A program made the position numbers and the translations under genes. Of a stretch of DNA of 24,634 nucleotides, positions 9,101-19,829 are shown in pieces. The first letter of the stretch is position 1; every line of letters begins with the position of its first letter. This DNA is from Lingula anatina. Its lineage: Eukaryota > Brachiopoda > Lingulata > Lingulida > Lingulidae. Under the pieces are notes generated by a model. The model was not told the DNA's origin. It did no database searches and saw nothing but the letters and a program-made list of their open reading frames with translations. Location of the stretch: positions 1 to 24,634 of the forward strand of contig NW_019774041.1 of assembly GCF_001039355.2 (NCBI RefSeq). Reading direction: 5' to 3'.

Positions 9101-12100
9101 GGGGGTGGTTTAGGCGATTTGGTGGCATTTGTCGAAGGTTTATTTGGCAATGGAGGTTTATTTTTGGCATAACTGGAAGAGGAGGCTTTATTCACAGGGA
9201 GTCGACTCTGCAGTTTGGGGATGCCTCTGGCTGGTTTGATTTTGTCATCTGCAGACTGCCCTGGGACCATTCTCTCTGTGACTATATTGCACTTTTGTGT
9301 GGTGATCTCGGTGGAAGCAGATGCAGCCACCACCTCATGCTGAGATTTCTCATCTGCTGTAGGGTCTTTATGCAAATTAGGATTAGAGGCACCATCTGGA
9401 CGTCGGAAATAAGCAGGGCGGATATGGCTCTTGCCAGATTTGTCGGAATCTTCTGAAGATGGGGGACTCTGGTCAGCATTATGGACAACCTGTGATTCTA
9501 TCCTATTACTATGGCCATTTTCAGCATATATTTTGTCAGTGTCATTCTCATTTTTGGATTCTTCAACCTCTTTTTCAGTCTGTGGCTGTAGCTGTTGGTT
9601 TTCAAATAAATCAATGATTTCTACTTCAATGATTGGGGTAACATCTTCTTTTACTTGGTCAACAAGTTCTACTGGTTCTTGATGTTCCACTGGCTGTATG
9701 TGTTCAATGTCTACATTCACTTGTTCCTCGTGACCATCCAACAGTGTGGACTTATTACTCAGAGTGTCATAGTCTGAAGTGTCAAAAGCAATACGCCACA
9801 CTTCTCCTGGCCTCATCATTTCCAACTGTTCCTCTACTTCAAGTTCGTAAATAGATTCCCGGTTGCTCATGTTCCCTTGATTGTTACTGGCCGCCTCAGA
9901 ATCTGTCTCACTTTGGTGATTAGATAACTGATCTGAAGGAATAGGACTCGTTTGGAGTTGTTTATCCTCCATTGTGCACGGTGCCATAAAACATTCCTCA
10001 TCAATAGAAGCTTTGTCCGAAGTCTGGGCCGCCATTTCAAAAGTCTCAGCAGCCTCAGACTCATTGGGAACATTGTCATAAGATTCCTTGTCAGCTGTCA
10101 CTGTAGACTCGGGCTCCTTGTCTGTGCTCAGTGACCGTATCCAGTCTGCTGTTCTCCTAGATGGATTGGCAGGAGGCGGCAAGATAGCTTTCTCTAATTT
10201 TGATGATCTACTTGATGATGATGAGGAAGGCAATGGAATACGACTTGGCGACTGGGTCCGTGGTGACGAATGACCCGATCTTTGTGATTTAGGAGATTTG
10301 GTTCTTTTTACATTATCATAGTCACTTCCAGTTCCATTGCTGGTACTAGTATTAGCTTCTTCTTTCAGAGAGGAAGAAGTCACATTGTCCGTATTTCCGC
10401 TATGTTTTTCAACCCAGTCTCTCACAAATGGCTTGACTGGTACAATTTCCTGGGGACAACTTTCCTGTTGTCTACTACACACGNNNNNNNNNNNNNNNNN
10501 NNNNNNNNNNNNNNNNNNNNNNNNNNNNNNNNNNNNNNNNNNNNNNNNNNNNNNNNNNNNNNNNNNNNNNNNNNNNNNNNNNNNNNNNNNNNNNNNNNNN
10601 NNNNNNNNNNNNNNNNNNNNNNNNNNNNNNNNNNNNNNNNNNNNNNNNNNNNNNNNNNNNNNNNNNNNNNNNNNNNNNNNNNNNNNNNNNNNNNNNNNNN
10701 NNNNTAATTTCATAACAGACTTGTGGTTTTGGTAGAAACCACTCTTGAGTGACAGTAATGGTACTTGATCAAATTCACTGTGCAATTTTTACCATTATTT
10801 AAGAAACATACACTTTTTACAGTTCATATAAACTGGATATTACACCACTATATTTTCCTATTTATCTAAAAGAAATACACTTCACACAAAGATATTAAAA
10901 TGGACATGTTGCAAATACTGAATTCCTTTGAATTTGATGTTCACTACATTAAGGCCTTTATGGCTACAGTGATTCTTGTTCAGCAGATTTCAATGCACTT
11001 TCGTGAGTTTTAAGTTATTTTCAATACTGATTAACTACATCCCAAGAGACACTGGACAGATGAGGGAAGAGAGCACGAGAGGAAAAATAATGCACAATAA
11101 AAAGCAATCCTTCTTTTGACTAGCACTGTTTAACTTGATTCAATTAATCAGCTGAGTAATTAGTGTCAATATGAAGAGTAAGCTCTCATTATTGTGTCGA
11201 GTCATCTCAGCATGAACGACCATGTCATGCAAACTGCCACTAATTTAATTCCCTTGAATTTTAGGAAATGTCAGTCTTCATTACTTGGGGACTCTGATTT
11301 GATTACTTAGAATTTGTAACATGATCACGAGGGAATACTTGTTTTAATTAAAAGAAAAATGTGAAATTCTATCTTGGTTGAAATATGAAAGTGTATCACA
11401 GCGTGTGAAGTGTGATTGAAGCACACGCATGATAACATGTCAAATCTGCAGAGATCTCTAAACCTGCTACAAGTTCTCAGAAATTCCATTTTCACCTAGT
11501 CAAAGCATCAGGTAAGATCGCAATTGTTCAATTTACCGAAAAAACAACCTGTCACCACAGTCTGCAACATTCAAAACTAAATTGCAGATCTGCATCTCTG
11601 TGCAACTCTCCATACCTCTTGACCGAACTTCCAGGAAAACCTTTTCGAATTGTCATATCACAAGTTAAGTGAGGTTTCAGTATTTTGCATCTTTATCTCA
11701 TAACACTCCAAAGGACTTCTATCGCCTCACTGTCTATGTACTGTGCCTGTAGGAGACAGCTATGCTGCGAACCATGATAAAACCTTCATTTCTCATTATT
11801 GTCTAGGAACACCCAATGGACACGGCTAAAGGATATCATCTATCATGATAGGAAAAATAAAAACAGGCCAAAAGCTATATGGAGACGCTAACAAAGATAA
11901 CTGGGCTTACAGACAGGGTTGGTGCCAGAGAAGTGACTAGATTACTACTATTAATGTGTTGTTGAATGCTTTACAACAATATCTTAGGTCTCTGTAGAAA
12001 TATGCCTGCACCACAGGGAAGCTTTGAACAGAAAATCAATAACTGATCATTTTCTCCCCTTTAATGTGTTGTCACATGATGATTCCCTTGAGAGGTCTGA

Positions 12101-15100
12101 AAAGGTTCAACATGGAGACATATTTTTTTTTTAGTTTATTTCAATCCTCGGCACTTTTACTGCACTTTGTATCTGGTCTTATGTACTAAGAATCCTGTGT
12201 GCTTATTACTTAAAGCTCACGAAAGTGCATTGACATCTTCTGAACAAGAATCACTGTAGATAAAGGCCTGAATGTACGGAGCATCAAATTTAGAGGAAGA
12301 TCCTCAAATTTTTGTCACGCTGATGGTATCTCTTCCAATTTCTAACAAGCACGATGCCAGTTGCTTCATTAAAAGACCTTAATTTTCATACTGAAAAAAA
12401 TGTGGGGTGCCATGCAATTTACAATACACATAACATGAGGTGTCAATTTACAAACATGCAAAATATCCATTCTTCTTTTATAAGATGCCCTATACACTGT
12501 CAACCCATGCTTTTCTATTTACGTCTGTGAAACCTATTTTGTTAATACCCTATTAAAGTGAGAACTGAATCTTTATTTGACTTAATTTGCCTGTAATTTA
12601 ACCTTGTTTACATAAAATCTAGTTCATATAATCAAAAATGCAATCTAATACAAAACAAAAGACATTTTATTCAAAAAAATGTATTATTTTTTAACCAATC
12701 TGGTGCTAGTGCTATGTTTTAGTATGAACATTCACTTAATAAATTCTGTGTTGATCTTTTCTCCAAGATGGCAAATCACTCGAGAGATGATAGAACCTTT
12801 CAAGAACCACACAATTTTCACAGCCAGAGAGAATTCCATCTCAGAGGGTGGTCTGAACCCAAAGCTATAGCACATCCTATTACTTAACTGGCGAAACATC
12901 TATGAATATGAGTCATAAGTTCACTCTTTTTAATTTCCCAGTCTTAATCTTATGCACACATTTTTTCATCTTAACACATAGAGAATAAAATAGTGCTGGG
13001 TATCAAAATAAATGACACAATTAATTACTGTGCTACCCCGCCTCCTGTTTATCTCCCCCTGCCTCACGCCAGCTGTTGGAAGGACAATGAGACAGTATCT
13101 GAAGTGATATCCTAATTCATTCAACAAATATTTTTTGAATGATTTCGTCTGGGTGGTCTACAGCAGTGGGTGCTGACTGTCCAGTCAGGTTGCACCTTGA
13201 AGCAATTCTCTTCAGGAACAAAAGATGATTATATTTGAGAACCAAGAGAGAAAGAGAGGAAGAAAAAAATACAAATGACAGAGTAAACTTCCAATTTTCA
13301 GATTAGAAAATGGGCCTGTGGTGAGCCAATACAAGATGCATTACTGGGTACAAACAAGCATATGGCAACCAACCACCCAAACATGCTTGGGTGATAATAC
13401 TTTAATCCCAAGTATAGGAACCCAGGCTATGTTAGGCAAGGGGACCACCTCTTCACCTGAATGTCAGGACAGGTACATCCTCAGGCGTGGCACACAGGTG
13501 GTATGTCTACCTGCCCATCACAGCCTCATTACCAGCTACCACAAGCTCATCTAGATGTCATGCCATTATGACTTCTCTGCTTCAGTAAATTGACAAAAGT
13601 TGCACACGCACACACACACTCTCTCTCTCTCTCATATAGGCATAAAAAATGGCTTCCTTTATGAAAAGATTGTGCACACTTGCAATTTGTACAGAATTGA
13701 GATGGAAAATGACAGTCAACTGTTGACACCCCAGCATTTCATAGTTTCTGTCCAGTTTGAAAGGTGTATGATTTATTTCCGACTTCAGGTGAGGTCCATG
13801 ATAAACGGCGGTTGTCAGCTCAAGGGATTATTACTCAGGTGTTAATTCCTGATGATGGCTATAAATTTCAACTCATGACAGGTAAACAAATTTCTTTGAA
13901 TGGCGTAACGAGTGTGCCGTGACCAAAGGCAATAACTCAGAGAGTATCAGTGGAATTGTTCCTGGTATCTTGTTACGAAAATGAAGTGTTCTCCTGGGGC
14001 AAATGTGAGGTAGGGTGTAAATATGGTGTTGGGAGGGAGGGGGGGGGGGGGGCTTGCTTTTACCAATTCGGTAAAATACAGAGCCTTTGTGCACAATACA
14101 GAGCCTTTAAACACCTACACCTCAAACGTACTTAAATATTGCCAATACTGCAGCTGTACTTTATCAATTACTCAGAGCAAGATAAGGTAAGAAAAAGGTG
14201 GGAAAGTCAAACAAGAAAAGAGCGATATTAGCCATAAAAAATAATTAGTTTCATTCTGAGCCCATGTAGACCTTATGTTTTAGCTACTTACCTAGTTTAG
14301 AATGTCCATAACAGAAGAGGCAACCATCTGCTCCATTCACAACAGACTGAATGATATCTGACAGACTGCTTGAGCAGATCTCAGTCTAAAATTAAAGCAA
14401 AACTCACAGTTTATGACTTATCAATGCAATAACCTTGAAGGACTGGATTCAAAGTATGGCAGATCTGAAAATATGATCAAATACATAATTTATGACTTAT
14501 TAATAAAAAAAGGGTGATATCAAAACCATTACTTCTGAATCTACCAGACAACTACTTTACTCTTTACATGAAAAAATAGATAAGAAAGAAAGAAAAAAAT
14601 CAAAAACATGAATTGATAACACAAATTTTTCTTTATTCCTATAGTACATAGCATTTCCCTTACCAAGGAGTCATCTTGTGAGAAGACTTGGTCGAAAGCA
14701 AACATCTTGGGTGCTGCAGCCCCAGTCCTGCGATGAGCTGAGGTAGCATAGCCACTGGTAGAGGGGTCGTACACAGTCACTTGTTTCTTACGAGGATCTG
14801 AACTGAGGATAGAACCAGTATCGTTGCTGATATCCGTGGGAGCAATCCTCAGCATTACCTTCACCTAAAACATGCAAACCACATATTATTCATTTGAAAT
14901 ATCCAAAGACAGAAAAAAAAGCAAAATATCCATGGTAACAGACAGTATTAATTTGATACCGTTGAAGTATCCATAACGTCTTCTCAGCAGAAAGCATTCT
15001 CTTAAGACACTGGCAAGACTTCAAGTAAAATATTGAAGGATGTAATTGAGATCCCTTGTAGGAGATCAAAAGGAATTTTCTAGGGACTTGTGTTGTAAAT

Positions 15101-18100
15101 GTAAGAATGCTATTGTCAAAAAATTGGCATAATGCTTAAAATCCAGAAAAATCAACCTTCAAGAATGTTGCTTCTAGCTTTTTTCTCAACATTCATCTTG
15201 GTTCAACATGGCTAGAATTGAGGGACTACAGGGCCTGTCAACAGCATGCCTTTTCAGAACATTTTTTTCATTATCATTCACTAACGGGGCTCCTTTTTAA
15301 ATCTTCAGGATGAATCCTGTAGAAAAAAAGAGTCCATAAAGAGCCAATCAATAAAGATACTACATAACAAGCTGAATGCATTCCAAATTAACTTTATAAC
15401 AATCTTGATTCTGATTGATAAGGCCTGGATCAATGTATATCTCACATAGCCCCAAGAGCTAAATGCTAACTATCTCCATAATTTTCCTGAATCCCATCAA
15501 TATTTGGACAACTTCCTGCAGCTTAGAACCATCTCTTTAAAATATGAAGATGATATTTGGTTGAGTGTGAATATAAAGCACACTACTAGTAAGCAAAGGT
15601 ATTCTTTTGCTGGGCTGGACAGTTTGGCAAAAAACAGTAGGGTTATTATCTGAAAAGAGAATTAATGGCCCTGCATTATGTTGAACAGTAAACAAGTTTG
15701 CATGTAGACATGCTTGTCCATAATGTGGTGTGGCAAGTTAGGAAGTCCAGTTGGTTGTCACATTTAGATTTTAACCACATAATCTGGCCCTGACTTTATA
15801 TCTTCTTTTTTTACCTTCATTGGTGCAAATAATTGAAATGAGTAAAATCAGCTCTTAACATGCTCTTTTTTAATATCCTTTGATATTAATAAAAAACAGA
15901 ACTTGTTGTAAATAATGAAACTGAAATCTATGGGAAATAGAAACACTGCTTCAAATGCTTCAATGTGAACTATGATATGTAATTCACTTTTGGTTCCAAT
16001 TTCCACTTGTCATAATTTGGATTTCCTGCACACATAACACTCAAGCCAGAATTGGACACAGACAATGCCTGCCTTTTTATGGTGTAGACAAGCCCCATGG
16101 TTTATGCTAGTAGAAGAGTGAAGCCATATTTTTGTGTACAATGCAAGCTTTCTTGTTTCCCAGTGGAAATCTGGAGAAGCAATAGGGTGTGGGCAATCAC
16201 ATGAAGCTTACTGGAAATTAAATCAATGCCAGAAACGTTGACTTTGGGTCTTAGACTTCATCCAACATGACTTATGAGACTTATTTAAGTTGCAAAAAGT
16301 GGCTGCTGATAAATGTTGTGGCAAACACTGCAATAAATACACTTCTTGGAGGACTCTGAATCTCTACGATACAAACTCATTGTAATAAATTAATGACAAT
16401 AAGGCAGTAGGTGTAAACCGAAGTGCTGGGGTGGCATACTTCATATTTGAGCATGTTTGTGCAAGTATTAAATCTCCCACTGTACACAGCCGTTTCTTAT
16501 CTCTATTCATCAACTGTGCTTCATTAGCTTGCACTGTATGCCTAATTAACAATTTATTCCTGTTAAATACCAGGAGAAAGACAGCTTCAAACTGACAGCT
16601 CCTGTTTCCTGCGACTGGCAGGCAGTCTGAAGGCTTCATCCACTCAAATATTTGCACAATACATGAAATGAGGAGAATGACGACATTTACATCGATTTGT
16701 TTTATCTTCATGACTGAATGACCACTTTTACGTACTATGATCAGATGATGTGACTGCAGGGTAAGCAACATCACATTGTTAATCAATACTGATGTAGATG
16801 GAGATTCCAAGTTTTAACCTACTATAAATAGCCATCTTACAATGTAAGACACACTGCAAATATTATTGTATAATCATTAAATGACAATAAGTGCAATTTC
16901 CTGTCTGGAGGCAGAAGTGGTGCCTCAGCAAATAGTCTACAAATGGGGTAAAAATTGGACATTTCATTTTTATTTTCAAGGCACAATCTTGTCTTTTCAT
17001 GGAAGTGAATTAGTGCTGATGTAAAAAGCTGAGATGGAGAAGGAGGTATTGAAGCAACCAGACGGCAATAATGATCCTTCGTTGCATTAACTCCTACTCG
17101 CTCCAATGAAATGTATTCCAGTAATTAATTACCTCCCTTCACTAACTAATGTTTGCTATTCAGTGCACATCACTAGGGCTCTTTTCTGATGGGAATGCTA
17201 CTTATATTTCAATCATTATGCAAAATTACCGAATGACAATAAAATCTAAATCCAAAGCAGCTGAGCGTATTACACCACACAATATGCGTTCATGACAGTC
17301 ATTAGTTCTTCATACTGTTTAGTGCACCACTTCCCCAACACCTTAGAAATCTGTAATTTCGGTCTTCAATTGTACTTATGAGAAGCCTCTCCTCTGGGAA
17401 TTTAATGATTGATTTATATAGTTCTGAGGTATAGCTCTATGTAATGCACTATGGTTAGAAATTTCAGGGGCCAATGGCAGGAAAATTGGATTTGCATGGC
17501 CATTTCATCAAAGCTTAAAGTAGGATTCAATGTTTACTATGGCTTCCGTTTCATAAGATGTACTAGTTGCTAGGAAGGATGATCATGAGTATCTTCTGTA
17601 ATATATTGCCAAATGGAGAACAAACATAATAAATAAAATACAAAATGTACAATAGTATTTGACGATCAATGCTTATTCTTTAAAAATATTTTAATACTTG
17701 TAATATTATTTACTCTTTTGAAATTCTCTGTTTCAACTTTCTCTTCCTAGAAAGTTTTTTCTCACATGAAAAAAATTCTAATTCTAAATTTAGGTTTTAC
17801 CTGGCAAAAAAAATAATCCCAGATTCATCAATATGTCCAAAATAACACAAAAATCTGCAAGATACAACATGTCTTGCAGTGACAGTAAGCTATGATAGTT
17901 GTATCGCATAACACATATCCGCAGGAGTAAAGTAGGGATATATAACTGTGCTGAGCCACAGTGAGTTTACACTGTGGCATCCACTAATTGCTTAAATATA
18001 CAGTCTAAATCCAACTCTTCTGACATGTTTGTACTGATGTAAGCCTGATTACTGGGCTGGGCTCTCTGGGGCCTAATGACAGGTGGGCTCTATTTTCTAT

Positions 18101-18999
18101 TTCAACACACAAGTATCAGTTGAATTGGAATGCAAATCTTATTATTGTCATTTATCTTTATCCGTCCAAAGGGAATCAGAATTCTCCCCTAGAGCTGAAA
18201 CTCTATCCCAAATCATGGGCCAAAATTGAGCAACTTTTCTAATTGAATCTCATCAAGGTAGGCCTGGCTGTGTCTCCAGGTAATTTCTCTGGAAGCCTCA
18301 TGGTCTGCTGCAGTGTTTTTGGAACCATTTTCTAGGAGACATGAAAATTGGGCATTATTTGTCTACCCTTCGGAGGGCCTGTTAGGCTTTTCAAATTCAT
18401 TATAGATGGTGATTACAAGTTTTATGCTGAGTGCACTTCCAAGTTAGCATGATACTAACAATAACCTCCTCTTTTTATTTCTGCTTTCCCTTTTCCTGGT
18501 AATCACCTGGTAGCAAACACTGTTCTTAGGAAGAAATGTAGATGAAAGGCAAACAGAGAGACATACAATTTCCTTTAAGTCATCAATGGGGTTGAGAAAG
18601 GTTAGTGGGGCTAATAAAATGGGAGGCTTAAAAGTGGATGATTGAAACTGCATTAGAAAGAAATAAGTATTTCTGTTACTCTTTTCCTTGTATTTCTTGG
18701 CCCTTTTCAGAATATCCAACAAATTGAAAAGATGAATCCCACTTACACCTCTTTTTTATGATTAAGGACTTAAATCATTTGTTTTTTCAATAGAACACCC
18801 ACTCTTTGGTTGTAAAATTCCTCAGTCTGGCTCAAAATCTTATTTCCCAAAGGTGAGTGTGTGTCAGATGAAGAACATCAATTCTCAGTGTGTGGTACAA
18901 TTTCCAAGTAATTTGACAGCCTCCTTGTTTTAAGCTGCCAAGCCTAGGGCCTTGTTTGTCTTTTGTCAGGTGAGAATAACTGGACAGTGGGCAGAGGTC

Positions 19000-19031
<32 letters not shown>

Positions 19032-19449
19032 ACAATGTGCAAAATGACTTTTCAATATTTTAAAAAAATTAAAATGGCATGTAAGAATCTCCAGACATTT
19101 ATCCCCTCTCTTTATTTTCAGTAATAATATAATTTTAGTAATAAATATGTTGAAGGTGTGACTGTGTGTCAACCTTCGAGCTTTCAAAAAGATCAGGAAA
19201 ATATGTGTCGACGTTTGATAAAGAATAAAGACCAGTGAACCTAAAAAGACCATATGGAACTTCAAAACACAAAGCGACCCTACCGAACTGTACAGCCAAC
19301 GACAACAGTCAACCAACCTAAGATATTCATCGGTCCACAAGTTAAACGCTGGTATTTCTTTGGCCTTCCCCTTAAACAACAATGGTTTTCCAGGTTTGAT
19401 GTAGTTGTTGTAAAACGTTTCTGGGTCAGGCCATGTGTCCGTGTGTTCN

Positions 19450-19535
<86 letters not shown>

Positions 19536-19786
19536 GTCACACATTCACACCTGTTGAAGGGGGTCCATACTTGCCATGAGAAAAGGGTGGAGGGGGGGAA
19601 GTCAGACATATTGACAGGCTGATGACAGGTAAGAATTGAAGATTACCACATACAGTATATATCAACAACAGGTGCTGTGGAAGTGCACTAGTCTAGTACT
19701 TAGTATGAGGGTGGAATGGTTTATGCTCATTAAATTTTAAAGCCTTAAAAGGGTATTCGTCATAATACTTCAGACTCATTTTCCAA

Positions 19787-19829
<43 letters not shown>

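Larger units (their letters stand above)
10705..14291 (-). other. Interval where remaining KIF26 motor exons are expected
   Basis: About 3.6 kb between the P-loop exon and the gap. I looked on the minus strand for the rest of the kinesin core (for example K(S/T)YTM, NSH, HLIDLGS, YKESKLAMLL) and found none. It holds an inverted-repeat pair (10931-12290), a slightly GC-richer, non-coding-looking stretch (about 13310-13560), a compound CA/CT microsatellite and a G run (14031-14052). Confidence 0.6.

Noticed and set aside
8724-9172. Long open frames antisense to or out of frame with the KIF26 tail exon
   Set aside because: Shadows of a GC-rich, Ser/Pro-biased coding exon; the KIF26 frame is clearly the real one.
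10705-10785. Apparent continuation of the KIF26 frame to a Met right of the gap
   Set aside because: The frame through N is arbitrary, the residues do not resemble KIF26 and no good acceptor precedes them.
13318-13554. 78-codon plus-strand open frame in a GC-richer stretch
   Set aside because: No motor-domain or other family similarity in any of the frames checked by eye, and no clear splice sites.
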